A stretch of 64,000 bases of DNA, from positions 62,001 to 126,000 of the forward strand of contig JAIWWG010000059.1 of NCBI GenBank assembly GCA_025435555.1, given 5' to 3'. The position numbers were made by a program, and so were the translations under genes. Source of the DNA: Chytriomyces cf. hyalinus JEL632 (taxonomy: Eukaryota; Chytridiomycota; Chytridiomycetes; Chytridiales; Chytriomycetaceae). The notes beneath the pieces are model-generated. The model did not search any database. It was not told the DNA's origin and saw nothing but the letters and a program-made list of their open reading frames with translations. This document shows, piece after piece, positions 1 to 10,980 of this stretch; within the stretch, counting starts at the first letter, position 1; each line of letters opens with the position of its first letter.

Positions 1-276
1 TAGAGATGTGACTGATTGATGGGCTGGGCTGAGAGTGCTTGTATGTGTGTGTGTGTCCGTTTAGTGGAACTACAGGATGCTTGTGTACCAGGCACGTACT
101 GAACAAAACGAGTTTAAATGTCGGGTCCGTGGTATTGACGGTGTATTCGCCGTCATTCAAAAACAACAGACGCGCACGCACAATGTGATACAATCAGTAT
201 ATATGCAGGGTTCAAATTCAAGGGAAAAAAAGTGATTTTTTTTTTATGTTTCAGAAACAATTACCACATCAAAATC

Positions 277-1368
277 ATGTCTCAACCACCTCATCTGCCT
301 CACACAGCATCATTCTCAAGCAGCGAATCGAATCTCAATGAACAACATCGCCAGAAAGTATCCACAATCATCTACACAAACGCCGTCGGATTAAAGCTCT
401 TCAAACTGTTCATTAAGCTCAATCTCGGAGCGACTATTGGGCCTCGAAACGACACATCTACACCAGTCCAATTCGAAGGTCCTTTCGCGTTAGTCATCCG
501 GGCGAAGGAGGCTCTTCAAACCGTGCAGACGGATGAATATCCGGGTATCGAATTTGCGTGGCATGAGCTTGTCGAGTCATCAGGTCCGCTCTCGATCATC
601 ACCCTGATTGAAACAGTGCAGCTGAAACGGCAGCCAATTTCGAGAGACTTTAAGCAGACTGAACTTGATGACTTGTCAGTCGGGGCCCTCTGCCACAACT
701 GAGCTTGTCAAAAAAAGTTGTGAAAGACACCTGGACACAAAACTGGAAATTCCCACTCGCTCATCTTACAGGTTACGTCAAAGAGAAACACATCAATTTC
801 ATGTACAAAGGCGTCGGTCAAACGTTTGAAATATCCAAACGGCCTTCACGCAACGATTCATCAAAGGTTTCATTTGGATGCTAAAATTCGTTGTCTCTTT
901 CGTTCAGACGCGGATGGAGACAGGATGTTTGCAACTGAAGTTGGTGAGTTGAGGGAGGATACGAAATACCATCTGCTGACTGAAGCTGACCACGATGAAG
1001 GTCTGCATTTTGAGTTTTTCATGGTTCCTTCTTTTTTTGTCCTAAAAACTGATGAAATAGATTCCCCGAAGTTCCCTGCTGACATGGAGGACTTTTTTCA
1101 AGAAACTGAAAAGAACGAGGGCATGAGTGATGCGCAAGTCAATCATGCAAAGAGAGTATTTTTTGAGCAGGAAATCACGTATAAGCAGCTCATTGCGGTG
1201 GGTGAGTTTGCGGTTACCGAAGACACTTTGAAGGAGGTTTGTTTCTCTTGTGTATTTGCTTTTCCTGGTCAATTTTTTATATTGACGCGGCTACGTTTCC
1301 AGGATGGCATCAAAAAGCGTGGATTGAGATCAGCCATTCTTTCCACAATCAAACCGATTTTAGGTTAA
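277..1368 (+). CDS. Hypothetical protein, multi-exon, exon structure uncertain
   Basis: A coding stretch opens at the ATG at 277, just after a T-rich AG. The in-frame GTG at 232 sits in an oligo-T tract and is an unlikely start. Frame 1 runs to a stop near 700. Coding-like sequence resumes after an acceptor-like TCTTACAG near 771 and continues in other frames to the stop at 1366-1368, with probable introns near 950-1060 and 1240-1300. A possible poly(A) signal (AATAAATA) follows at about 1396. I recognise no family. The C-terminal part is acidic and then basic (ends KPILG). The first part is a mixed alpha/beta-like globular sequence. Exact splice sites cannot be fixed by eye, so the span is only approximate. 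Confidence 0.4.
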
Positions 1369-1512
1369 AGTTTCATTCTTTCGACGCTTGAAATCAATAA
1401 ATACAGTCACCTGCTTTATTGCTCGTGTGCGCGTTTAGTGGGATGTGGCTTGGGAAAAAAAAAATAAACAATCTGAACAACCAACCATATACCCCCCACC
1501 CCACCACCACAC

Positions 1513-2158
1513 ATGAGCGAACTTATCCGCACCACCACCAGCGAGCACGAACCTGATCTCGATTTTACGCAAACTGAATTCCTGGGCCCAGGCGGTGTCA
1601 ATCTGCTCATTTTAGATAATGAATACACTCGACGGCAAACAGCCACGGGATACTCGCGCATATCACCGACACCGACACCGCCGTTAAATCTGGCAGCGCC
1701 GTGTTCATTTGACGCGGCGGCATCGAATCTCACGGATGCCAAGACGCGAAACCACCTGGACACATCAACTGATGTCAGTCTGGCTGTGAGTGCAGCTGGA
1801 TCGAAGGACAAGACCATGAAGCCATTCAAATGCCCTCAGTCAAACTGTCTCAAAGGTTTTTTTGTCTCCTCTAATCATTTCAATGACTCACAACAACAAC
1901 AACAACAAAACCACAGCTTTTCGAAACAAATCACACGTCCAATCACATCTGCTCACGCACAAAGACTCGCGCATCCACGCCTGTTGCGGGTGCAAACTCA
2001 CATTTTCACGCAAACACGATTTGAACCGGCATTTCCGCAGCGTGCATGCCGTGAATGACGGGAAACCTGCGTTCTTGTGTAGGGTGTGTGGGAAAGGGTT
2101 TGGAAGGATGGATTCGTATCGGAGGCATGCGTTGCGGTGTTGTGGGTATGTTGGGTAG
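1513..2158 (+). CDS. C2H2 zinc-finger protein, cluster member 1
   Basis: Predicted nuclear DNA-binding protein of 194 aa from two exons (1513-1855 and 1917-2158); the intron is 61 nt, phase 1. The N-terminus carries the cluster motif FLGPGGVNLL at residues 23-32, then a Ser/Thr/Ala-rich linker. Three fingers end the protein. Finger 1 is C-x4-C with the intron right after the second Cys plus one residue. Finger 2 is a classical C2H2 with FSRKHDLNRH. Finger 3 is CRVCGKGFGRMDSYRRH followed by Cys, a C2HC finger. It is the first of seven same-strand paralogues to 12.3 kb. A role in transcription is inferred from the fingers; no target can be named. Confidence 0.88.
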
Positions 2159-2496
2159 AGTGTGGGTAGGGAGGGATGGCAGTGTTGCGTGTAATGTGTG
2201 TATGTGTGCACATGTGTGCAAATGAGGGGATGTTTTGTTTGAATACGAAGCAAGCCGGTATCCTTGGGTCGGAAGTCGGAGGTCGGAAGTCGGAAGTGGA
2301 CTTGTCACCGGAACGAACCAACCCTATTTTTTTTCCGATATTTTTTGAAGCCGAAATTATCCGAGACAACTAAGCCACAAACTCCATCTCCATTTTTTAA
2401 TTTTCCGCTCTTTTGGATGGCGTTGTCTCAATTTGCAGAGTCAGTCAGTCACATGAATAAAAAAGCACTCCCTTTTATGCCCACTGCTCTCAAGTC

Positions 2497-3135
2497 ATGC
2501 CGCTCATCCAAGCACTGCCGTTTCCGCCACCCCCACAGCAGCAGCAGCAGCACCAGCACCAGCAGCAACTGCCGTTTCTGAAGGGTCCTGGCGGCGTCAA
2601 TCTGCTGGACTCTCCTGCCTGTGTTGCTCATGAGGTTGTCGATGCGTTGATGCCAATTGATCGGCTCTTGAGTGAACTTGTGTTGCCGGTTGATGCGGCT
2701 CGTCCATCGCCGTTTGTAGTCCGTGTCTCCCTGCCTGCTGCAGCATCTCCGGTATCTCCCAGCACACATTCAAGCAACAGTGCAACCCCTCAACTTGCCA
2801 CCTACCAGCAACCCTCAGCACATCTTACCCCCGAATCCACAGACAACACCACACCACCAATCCAAAACAGATACCCATGCCCATTTTTTGAGTGCGCCAA
2901 AGTCTTCAAAACCGCATGGCACCGCAGCTCACACATGAAACTGCATACCACAACACGCGATTTCCCGTGCAACCAATGCGCCATGACGTTTGCACGCCGC
3001 CACGATGTTTTACGGCATGAACGGACAGTGCACTGCAGAGCAACTGTTAAAGACATTACATGTCGCTGTGGAAAAACGTTTGGGAGGTTAGATTCGTTGA
3101 GGAGGCATCAGAAAATGATTTGTGTCTTGACGTAG
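2497..3135 (+). CDS. C2H2 zinc-finger protein, cluster member 2 (intronless)
   Basis: Single-exon gene of 212 aa. The start at 2497 is followed by Pro and a short poly-Gln/His run, then the cluster motif FLKGPGGVNLLD at about residues 27-38. The middle is Ser/Pro/Thr-rich. The C-terminus has finger 1 (C-x4-C type, YPCPFFECAKVF), finger 2 with FARRHDVLRHERTVH, and a third C2HC finger CRCGKTFGRLDSLRRH then Cys. Unlike most paralogues there is no intron after the second Cys of finger 1, although that finger is complete, so the intron has probably been lost here. It lies 338 bp downstream of member 1 on the same strand. A role as transcription regulator is inferred. Confidence 0.88.
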   Translation: MPLIQALPFPPPPQQQQQHQHQQQLPFLKGPGGVNLLDSPACVAHEVVDALMPIDRLLSELVLPVDAARPSPFVVRVSLPAAASPVSPSTHSSNSATPQLATYQQPSAHLTPESTDNTTPPIQNRYPCPFFECAKVFKTAWHRSSHMKLHTTTRDFPCNQCAMTFARRHDVLRHERTVHCRATVKDITCRCGKTFGRLDSLRRHQKMICVLT

Positions 3136-3200
3136 GTGAAAATGTGTGTGTGTGTGTGTGTGCATCCCAATAAAATATTATGTGCGTGACAAACTCAAAA

Positions 3201-3720
3201 ATGTCACAACAAAGCAAAGTCCATGCAGCAGCCGAATCAACGATCCATATCCAACATGACAATAAAACGGGTCTGTCGGAATCCGACCTCGAATCACGAC
3301 GCGCACTTTTGTTGACCCATTCGAACCAACTGTTGGACCTCCTCGTAACACTCGCGGGGATTCGCAATCTCATCGGTGGGAGTAACAACGTTTCCTCATG
3401 TCCGCCGTTGGATTCTTTACACCCTTAATTCTCGCGTCGTATTTCATGCACTTTGCATGGCTTGCCATGTTGACGGTGTGTATCATGCTTCAAAACAAAT
3501 ACATGTGCTCGTTGTTTTGGATCACCGACAACGAAAGCAAACGAACGCAACAAGAACAAGTTGAAGGATTTCATGTTTTTCAGTGATCAAGTGAAATGTA
3601 TGTTTCATTTTGCAGTTTTTAACAAGTGGACGACGCTTTGTTGGGTTGCAGTGTCAGTTGTTGAATTTGGTGTTTTTGGCGATGGCGATTCGGAGTCTGG
3701 ATACGAGCGCGACAGAGTGA
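3201..3720 (+). CDS. Small probable membrane protein, frame uncertain
   Basis: A coding stretch starts at ATG 3180 or, in the same frame, 3201. The first part is hydrophilic and then has the hydrophobic segment LLDLLVTLAG. From about 3398 another frame carries a strongly hydrophobic run (FFTPLILASYFMHFAWLAML) typical of a transmembrane helix. A 56-nt GT-AG intron can be placed near 3557-3615. The last exon, ending at TGA 3718-3720, has LLNLVFLAMAI, a second hydrophobic stretch. The frame change between the first and second parts is not explained by an obvious splice site and may be an indel. There is a faint resemblance to the AIG1/FAR-17a membrane family in the last exon, not enough for a name. 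Confidence 0.35.
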
Positions 3721-3744
3721 AGATAAAGAAAGATGGATGGCTAA

Positions 3745-3870
3745 TGAAGATAAATAGGAATGAAGATAAATAGGAATGAAGATAAATAGGAATGAAGATA
3801 AATAGGAATGAAGATAAATAGGAATGAAGATAAATAGCAATGAAGATAAATAGCAATGATAAATATAAAT
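3745..3870. repeat. Tandem 16-bp repeat, GAAGATAAATAGGAAT
   Basis: About seven direct copies of a 16-bp unit (GAAGATAAATAGGAAT and single-base variants with AGCAAT) lie end to end, followed by decayed AT-rich copies. They sit in the 3' flank of the small membrane-protein-like gene and upstream of zinc-finger member 3. This is a simple minisatellite; no function is visible. Confidence 0.9.
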
Positions 3871-4180
3871 GTAAACATAAATATATAATAAACAGATGCA
3901 TCCAAATGGGCTTGAGTGGTTTTGTTGTTTTGATCGAAAAAACAATTTTCCCAAAAATGCAAAAAAATCTGACCAATCACATTTCAAAGTGCTCTCTCTC
4001 TCTCTTCCAAGCAAAGCCGATTGAACCCGCAAAAGAACGAACAGCCACACAATAAAATACTATCACAGGATAACAGGGCGACACCCACAAAATTCATTCC
4101 ACTGAACTCTGAACCCTACTTACTGCTTGCCCCATTCCCATTCCCATCCCATCCCATCCCATCCCATCCCATCCCATCTC
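3871..4180. other. Intergenic region upstream of zinc-finger member 3
   Basis: No gene is supported here. The stretch contains a CTCTCTCT run near 3994 and a pentanucleotide microsatellite CCCAT (about eight units) at 4138-4180 that runs straight into the likely start ATG of the next gene. Confidence 0.7.
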
Positions 4181-5242
4181 ATGCCGTCTCCTCCCGAGTC
4201 TCGCCGCATTTATCCGGTTCTCAGTCTACCCTCATCATCATCCGTGGCAACAAGCACCCATCCGTACATTGACCACCAACAACACAAACTGCATCACAAC
4301 AACAACAACAACGATGCTCCAACAACGCATCGTCGTCGCGCAACACCGTCTCCAACCTTGAAAGGTGCCGGTGGAATTTCACTCGTGGATCCAGCCGACG
4401 ATGACACTGCCGCCGAATACGCACATGGATGGCGTATCATGCTTGACTCAAACTCATTCAATCCACACATCCCAGCTGCCATCTCAAACATTCCTCCATT
4501 CATGCAACAACAGCATCACAGTGACAGTGCGTTGGAATTGGGCGACCGCTTCCTCTTACCTAATACAACGGAAACAGCCGCAATTCCTCGTTCTACAAAA
4601 TCAAAGCGGCAGACGCTGTTTGAATCGTTGCATTCGTCGCATCCGTATATTCCGGCGTCACCGCCATTTTCAGCACATCAATTTCATTCTCCATCGTTGA
4701 AGCACTGCGAGGAGGAGTCTGTATCTGTTCAACCAAAGCAAAAGCAAAAGCAGCAGCAACAGCAACAGCAACAGCAGCGATCTACTAAACTGTATCTATG
4801 TACACATGAAGGTTGTCAGCAAGGTGAGTGCTATCCGAGGTATGTATCTTATTCATTGCTGCTCACACACTCGACTCCAACAGAATTCAAGACGCAATGG
4901 CATCTGCTGTCCCATCAAAACTGTCACTCGCAAACACGCTCGTTCTCATGCCTCCTGTGCCCGCTAAGCTTTGCACGGTAAGCAGGCACTTTGACAAATT
5001 GGTGGATTGGTTCCGTCGGAAATGGAAAAAACTCTAAAATTTTCCCATTTCAATCAAACATTGTTGACATTTGAAATGTCAGGAAACACGACTTGACACG
5101 ACACCAACGATCAGTGCATGCAGCCAAGGAAGGTGCACCGACCTTCTTGTGCGAGACGTGTGAGAAGGGGTTTGGGAGGGTTGACAGTCTGCGGCGGCAT
5201 CGGAAGGTGTGTCGGGGCACTACCGCTACTAGCAATGAATGA
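4181..5242 (+). CDS. C2H2 zinc-finger protein, cluster member 3
   Basis: Three exons (4181-4823, 4884-4977, 5083-5242) give 298 aa. The first ATG after the CCCAT microsatellite is taken as start. The cluster motif LKGAGGISLVD is followed by acidic PADDD. A long low-complexity middle includes poly-Asn, His/Gln-rich stretches and a poly-Gln tract just before the fingers. Finger 1 is of the C-x4-C type (CTHEGC) with the conserved phase-1 intron after it. Finger 2 is CLLCPLSFARKHDLTRHQRSVH, with a second intron inside it (after FAR). Finger 3 is the C2HC type, CETCEKGFGRVDSLRRH then Cys. Probable nuclear transcription regulator. Confidence 0.87.
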
Positions 5243-5581
5243 TGGAGTTGGTGAACATGAAAGTGGCTTGACAGGTGCCTTAAATATCTGAGCTTGTCGT
5301 TTGTCACTTTTCAAATAAATCTGGATAGGGTGGAGTGTTGGATGACGCAAAACTGTTTTTTTATAAACGCAGAAATTCCATTCAAGCAAGCAAGCAAGCA
5401 AGAAAGCATGAAAGCATGAAAGCAGGCGCTGAAGAATCGGTCAAAACCCAAACTACAATTTTCTTTTGACAATTTTTTTTGCTCCACAGCTTGAAATAAA
5501 AAGGGGGACGCACGCACAGGGAGATAATCAGGACCGCCAGAAACCCTTTCCCATTTCAGATTACGAAATAGCATTGACAAT
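5243..5581. other. Intergenic, with AAGC microsatellite
   Basis: The 3' flank of member 3 and 5' flank of member 4. It holds AATAAA near 5315 and an AAGC/AAAGCATG simple repeat at about 5385-5425. No coding sequence is supported. Confidence 0.7.
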
Positions 5582-6115
5582 ATGACATGCACTGTCACCA
5601 CCAACAACAACAACGGCATCATCCACTGCAACTCCAACAGTATCAGCTACACCCTCAACTACACCAACTACACCAACTACACCACAACCACCATGCTGTT
5701 GATCAACCAAGTACCCCTGCTGCCACTGCAAAGGAAACCTCTTCTAGGACCAGGTGGCATCGAATTGACATTCTCCACAGACGACGACGACTCACAGATG
5801 GTCCCTCTCTCCAGTCCAACACCCGACAGCCCCACCACCTGCGACACATGGAGCGATGCAAGCAGTTCCGAACTTGCAAAAAGTCCTCGTGAAACAGCAA
5901 CAAACCTGAAATGTCGAGCGTTTGCATGCACTCAATGTCCGCTATCGTTTCATCGGAACCATGATTTACGCAGACATCTGCGGTCTGTGCATGGGATTGA
6001 ACGCAAAAGTTTTGTGTGTCGGGTGTGTCGTGTAAAGAGTTTTCCAAGGCCGGATTCTGTGAGACGGCATGAACGGACTTGTCGCGGATTGATGTCGCCC
6101 GTGAAGAATGTATAA
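5582..6115 (+). CDS. C2H2 zinc-finger protein, cluster member 4 (intronless, finger 1 missing)
   Basis: A single exon encodes 177 aa. The N-terminus is Asn/Thr/Tyr-rich, partly tandem (NYTNYTNYT). The motif LLGPGGIELTF is followed by the acidic run STDDDDS. Only two fingers remain: CTQCPLSFHRNHDLRRHLRSVH, matching finger 2 of the paralogues, and CRVCRVKSFPRPDSVRRH then Cys, matching the C2HC finger 3 but with one extra residue after the second Cys. The first finger and the conserved intron inside it are absent. Either both were lost together or the copy arose from a processed, shortened transcript. DNA binding is inferred. Confidence 0.85.
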   Translation: MTCTVTTNNNNGIIHCNSNSISYTLNYTNYTNYTTTTMLLINQVPLLPLQRKPLLGPGGIELTFSTDDDDSQMVPLSSPTPDSPTTCDTWSDASSSELAKSPRETATNLKCRAFACTQCPLSFHRNHDLRRHLRSVHGIERKSFVCRVCRVKSFPRPDSVRRHERTCRGLMSPVKNV

Positions 6116-6701
6116 GTGTGAATGTAAATAAATGTAATGTAATTTAAAGGAGATGAGTCACAATGAGTCACAACTCCACTTGATAGTTTTTGGGGGGGAA
6201 GTTATAACCGAGCAGGGGATGGACAGGGATGGACAGTTGATGAACACTGTCAGAGTAACGAAATGTCCAGGTAGCGGGTGGTCCAGTACGAGTCATCGCA
6301 ACGCTTCGCCAGTTCGCTAGGAGGGGAATAGAGACCGAGGATGTTGACCAAGCAAGAGTCGGTGATGATAGCATAGCCCCTGAGAATTAGATACAGCGGG
6401 TACTTGTACCGAGGGATGCGAGTATTCCAGTGCATTACCAACACAGCGGTTCTCTGACTAAAAGGGTGAGTAACTCATGGCGCGCTTTGTCGTTATCGAT
6501 ATGGAGGGGGGTAATTGATAATGAAAGCCACATCCCTTTTTACACTCCCCGAATCCATGAGTAAACTAACGGATCTTATCGCAATGCAAAATGATAAAAA
6601 AGAAATAAAAAGGATCCAAGTGCCGAAACACCCTGTCCCCAAGAAATAACGCCAGTTTCTACAAACACACAAGCTGCCTACTACACTACCACCCTCTCAG
6701 A
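6116..6701. other. Intergenic region, no gene supported
   Basis: Starts with AATAAATGTAATGTAATTTAA (member 4 terminator region). The GC-richer middle (about 6190-6480) contains open frames up to 64 codons on the minus strand but no recognisable domain, splice signal or start context. The last 150 bp are A-rich 5' flank of member 5. Confidence 0.6.
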
Positions 6702-7547
6702 ATGACCCGCTCCTCCTTCAACCACCACTCCATCGAAGACCGGACGACAGGGCCCATTCTCGCTCGTCTCGATCTCGATTCAAACTCCCACATGTTCAAA
6801 GGTCCACCCACTACCAACCAACCAAAACATACTCTTCAGCTTAAAGGCGCTGGCGGCATCGACTTGCTCATGGACGAAGACGAAGACGCGTTTGCTTTAC
6901 CTTCTCCAACCATGGCATACAGCACCTCTACCACCTTTGAATCAGCTTGCGACTGGGCCTCCCCAGTTAGCATGTCCCGCTCCAGTCCCAGTGTCTCGGA
7001 GGAAGAAATGTCTTCTTCGGAGGAGGGAGAGGATACTACTGGCATATCGGCTCCACCGTCAGACTGCTCTGCTGCATCCATCGCTGACTTTAGCGACGCG
7101 AGCGGCTCTGACGATGATGAACAAGTCTTTCGTTGTTCTGTGCGTAGCTGTAAGAAGGGTGAGTTGCTTTTTTATTCACTGTCCGTTGTTGGGTGGTTCT
7201 ATCTTATCTCTGAACCCCCATGTGAAATTCTTTCTTTCCAGCTTTCAAAAAGGCGTCTCTTCTTAAAGCGCACCATAAAATACACGTTTCGAACAAACCG
7301 CATGACTGCGAGTACTGCAAAAACTCGTTTGCGCGCAACCACGACTTGAAGAGGTAAATAACTCTGTTCCAATCGATCCAAAACAAACACGTTATTCAAA
7401 ATCCAAAAAACACACAGACACGTTCGCAGTGTACACGGCATTGGAAAAACTGTTGCCACAAAATGCTCGTTCTGCACCAAAGTGTTTTCTCGTAAAGACT
7501 CGTGCGCTTTTCACATGGCCACTTCGTGTTCCAGAAGACCAATTTAA
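6702..7547 (+). CDS. C2H2 zinc-finger protein, cluster member 5
   Basis: Three exons (6702-7158, 7242-7353, 7418-7547) encode 232 aa. The cluster motif LQLKGAGGIDLLMDEDEDAF is followed by a Ser/Glu/Asp-rich acidic region, reminiscent of acidic activation regions. Finger 1 (CSVRSC) has the conserved phase-1 intron directly after its second Cys region. Finger 2 is CEYCKNSFARNHDLKRHVRSVH, with a second intron inside the helix (after DLKR). Finger 3 is C2HC: CSFCTKVFSRKDSCAFH then Cys. The protein stops shortly after. A transcription factor role is inferred from fingers and acidic composition. Confidence 0.88.
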
Positions 7548-8145
7548 TATCTTATTTTACTCAATTTTGTTTGTTTTTGTAGCATAGCCGCACACCTTTT
7601 TTTGATCAATAAATCCTGTTTTTTTTGCGGTAGCGTGAGTGTGTTTGTCGTTTTTATGGTAGAGAAGACCAGTTATTCGGTTATCGTATTAGGAGATGCC
7701 CCCATATTTTCTTTTCTATCTGAGATATTGATATCCTTCGTTGCTGAGATACGCAATCAGGTGTCTGATCAGATGACTCCTCAGATGACTGACTCGTCGC
7801 GTGCGCTACCGGTTGCCAACACGCTCTGCCGTTGTTGCCCAGCTGACATGCATGTGTTGTATTTAGAGTGTGGGTGTATATGTGTGCAGGTGCGTGTGTC
7901 TCGCTCGGTGCACATGTGCGCAAGGACTGACTAAAACAGCCAATGAAAAAGAGACGAGTGGCTGAGATTCAGAATTCAACATGAGAAAAAAGGTGGAGAT
8001 TTTGCAATAGTAATTTGATATTCGGAATTTGACAAAATCGAACAGCCAGTCCAGCCAGCACCAGCAGCACCCAAACGCCAACCAGCACCCAGCAACCCAG
8101 CAACCCGCCCAACCATCTACAAGGACCCCATATCAACTGCACGAT
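7548..8145. other. Intergenic region between members 5 and 6
   Basis: AATAAA at about 7608 probably ends member 5. The rest includes GT-rich stretches near 7860-7920 and a Gln/Pro codon-like CAGCACC repeat (8040-8110) just upstream of the start of member 6. That repeat is open in frame with member 6 but has no ATG, so it is treated as 5' leader. Confidence 0.55.
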
Positions 8146-8943
8146 ATGAGCACCCAGTTTGACTTTTACAACGCCGTAGAGACGGTCAAGAACAATGGCG
8201 TCCCGCCGGCAGAACCAGCGTCATCCACCGTCTCCACTACCCACATCCAATCCGCCCTCGCTCTCCTATCCGCCGCCGCCTTCTCCGCCTCACCCAGAAC
8301 ACCACAGCAACCATCCCATAGCCAGCTGAAGGGTGCCGGTGGCATCAATCTATTGTCGGATCCGGATGAAGCCCCGCCATCTCCACTCTCAATGGACTCT
8401 CCTTCTTCATCATCGCTGCATATGGACAATCATACCCCGCTCTCACCGCCGCCCCTCGTACTGCAACTGTCAGACTCTACGTTTGCAGTTGGGGCACCGT
8501 ACATGACAAATACCAGGACTGTCGGTCCAGTTCGGCTTCAAAAGAGGCCGGCGCCGGGACCGATTCAGTATAGTAAGAAGGGGTCATACAAGTGTACATG
8601 GGAAGCGTGTGAGCGAGGTCAGTGTTTTTTTTGTTTGTTGCCCCTTCTTTTTTTTTTGGTGGGGACACACTCAAATTATTCCACAGAATTCAAAAAACCT
8701 TGTCTCCTAAAATCCCATATTCTCACACACACGAATGAGAAACCGTTTGGATGTTCGTATGAAGGCTGTGATATGGCGTTTATTCGAAACCATGACTTGA
8801 AACGGCATGAACGGTCTGTGCATGGACAAGGGGAAGCACCTGGTGCGTCGTGCCGGTTTTGTGCGAAAGCGTTTACTCGGAAGGATTCGTGTTTGTTTCA
8901 TGAGGCTACTTCTTGCAAGTATATGCCCAGACTGGTTTCTTAG
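8146..8943 (+). CDS. C2H2 zinc-finger protein, cluster member 6
   Basis: Two exons (8146-8617 and 8687-8943) give 242 aa. The upstream open frame only has a TTG, so the first ATG at 8146 is used. The cluster motif QLKGAGGINLLSDPDEA lies near residue 62. Finger 1 (CTWEAC) carries the conserved phase-1 intron. The 69-nt intron is open and a multiple of three, so unspliced RNA would still be translated, with 23 extra hydrophobic residues inside finger 1 that would break it. Finger 2 is CSYEGCDMAFIRNHDLKRHERSVH, finger 3 C2HC CRFCAKAFTRKDSCLFH then Cys. Closest in finger 3 to member 5. Confidence 0.88.
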   Translation: MSTQFDFYNAVETVKNNGVPPAEPASSTVSTTHIQSALALLSAAAFSASPRTPQQPSHSQLKGAGGINLLSDPDEAPPSPLSMDSPSSSSLHMDNHTPLSPPPLVLQLSDSTFAVGAPYMTNTRTVGPVRLQKRPAPGPIQYSKKGSYKCTWEACERGQCFFCLLPLLFFLVGTHSNYSTEFKKPCLLKSHILTHTNEKPFGCSYEGCDMAFIRNHDLKRHERSVHGQGEAPGASCRFCAKAFTRKDSCLFHEATSCKYMPRLVS

Positions 8944-9238
8944 AATTTTTGACGTATCGTTTTTTTTGTTTTTCTTCTTTTGGGGTGTAATTGGGGCATG
9001 AGTGTAAAGTGCATTTGAACTAGCGTCTGTCTGTCTGTCTGTCTGTTGTTCGTTGTTGGTTGTTTATGAAAGACGTCGGAGGCACTCGGGTCGATAAGAT
9101 TTCTTGGGACCACCCGAGTTTTTTTTTAAAATAGAAACTTGAACTTGTCTGGGCAGATAAGATCACAGCCAAGATAAAATAACCCCATTCTCACGAGGGC
9201 GCCACATAAACCAACAACCAGCAAACACACACACACTC

Positions 9239-10980
9239 ATGGCATCAAAACTACGCTCTACCATCCTGGCCGTCATCTGCCTCGCCTCCTCCGTCTATGC
9301 TCAGAATACCTCAACACCGGCGGCAGTAGACCCCATCAACTCAGGGGACCAGGCTTGGATCCTAGTTTCGGTACATGCCGCCAAATGACTCGCAAAAAAG
9401 CCGCAGTATCTTAACCTAAGCTCCCTTTTGTTCTTCACTTAGTGCGCACTCGTCTTTATCATGGTCCCAGGCCTCGGACTCTTTTACAGCGGACTCGCCG
9501 AAACCAAAAACTCAATGTCCATGCTCCTGTCTGTGCTAGCTGTGTTTGCCGTTGTTACGATTCAGTGGTCCCTGTTTGGGTATTCATTAGCCTTTAGCGA
9601 CACGTCTGCATCGAACTTTATTGGGGACATGCGGTATGCTGCATTGCTCAATACGATGGACACCCAGAACGCTATGGCTTCAACTATTTCAGCTTCGCTC
9701 TTTTCAATGTACCAGGTTTGTTGTAGCTTGAAAACTGAATGGGTTTTAGTTTACTGATGTTTGAAACCTTGTAGATGATGTTTGCCGCCATCACACCCGG
9801 CCTATTTGTCGGCGCAACAGCAGGCCGAATGAAACTTGTCCCTACTTTAATCCTCGTCTTCTTGTGGACGACAATCGTGTATGATCCCGTAACGTACTGG
9901 GTTTGGTCAAGTAACGGATGGCTGCACAACAAGAATGTGATGGACTATGCGGGTGGGTCGGTGGTACATGTGAGTTCGGGGGCTGCTGCGTTTGTGTTGG
10001 CGTATCGGTTAGGGAAACGGTGTGATTATGGGTCAAGGGCATATGTGAATCATAATCCTACGTTTGTGTATTTGGGGACGGCGTTTTTGTGGTGAGTTGC
10101 TTTATCGGATTTTGTAGAACTGTTTACTCATTATGTTTTGATGTTTTAGGTTTGGATGGATGGGATTTAATGGAGGATCTTCAGTCGCGGCCAACTCTCG
10201 TGGAGTCAATGCAGCTTATGCATCGAACCTTGCTGCTTCAACCGGAGGGCTTGTTTGGATGGTCCTTGAAAACGCAGTAAACAAGAAGCGGCTGTCTGCG
10301 ATTGGATTCTGCACCGGAGTTATCGCTGGACTTGCTACCATCACTCCAGGTACATGATTCATTTCGCGTACCCATGTGCAAATTTTATAAAATTAGAAGC
10401 TGATCATCATCACATGGCCACAAAAAAAAGGTTCAGGGTTTGTTCAACCTGGATTTGGAATCGTGTTTGGGTTTCTCGGAAGCGTGTGCTGCTTCTACTC
10501 AATCAAGGCTATGCATTACATGCAAGTCGATGACAGTCTGGATGTGACTGGTACGTCTTGATTCTTGAAATGTTGAGTAGTGCCATCCATCTCATTTCTG
10601 TTTCATGACTACCAGCCGTGCATGGAGTCGGTGGCGCACTAGGAATGGTGCTTACAGGCATTTTCGCTCAATTCAGTGTCACAAACGCCAACGCGACACC
10701 AGGTACAGCAACGGCTGGATGGATCGAAGGTGTATGGATCCAAGTACCCATTCAGTTGGCAGCGATTGCTGCAATTGGGGTTTGGTCTGCTGTTTGGACT
10801 GCGTTGATTATGTTTGCGCTTGATTCAGTGCTTGGATGCAAATTGCGCGTGAGTAATGAGGATGAAATGTTGGGGTTGGATATGGTTGAAGTTGGGGAGC
10901 ATGCGTATCCTTTTGTGGAGGATGGGACTTTGAAGAATGGGAGTTACAAGTCAGTGTCGGTGACGACTTTACAGGTTTAA
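9239..10980 (+). CDS. Ammonium transporter (Amt/Mep family)
   Basis: Plasma-membrane ammonium channel/transporter. Six exons (9239-9370, 9443-9715, 9775-10091, 10150-10349, 10437-10550, 10616-10980) join in frame to 466 aa, normal length for the family. The N-terminus looks like a cleavable signal (residues 1-21). FYSGLAETKN and MMFAAITPGLFVGA match family blocks. DYAGGSVVHVSSG contains His200 and AVHGVGG contains His348, corresponding to the twin pore histidines of the Amt/Mep family, so transport is likely intact. The C-terminal tail is short and acidic. The gene interrupts the zinc-finger cluster between members 6 and 7. Whether the fingers regulate it cannot be seen. Confidence 0.95.

Noticed and set aside
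3595-3618. An apparent 18-nt intron GTATGT...TTTTGCAG
   Set aside because: Far shorter than spliceosomal introns known in fungi. A 56-nt intron ending at the same acceptor also keeps the frame and is preferred.
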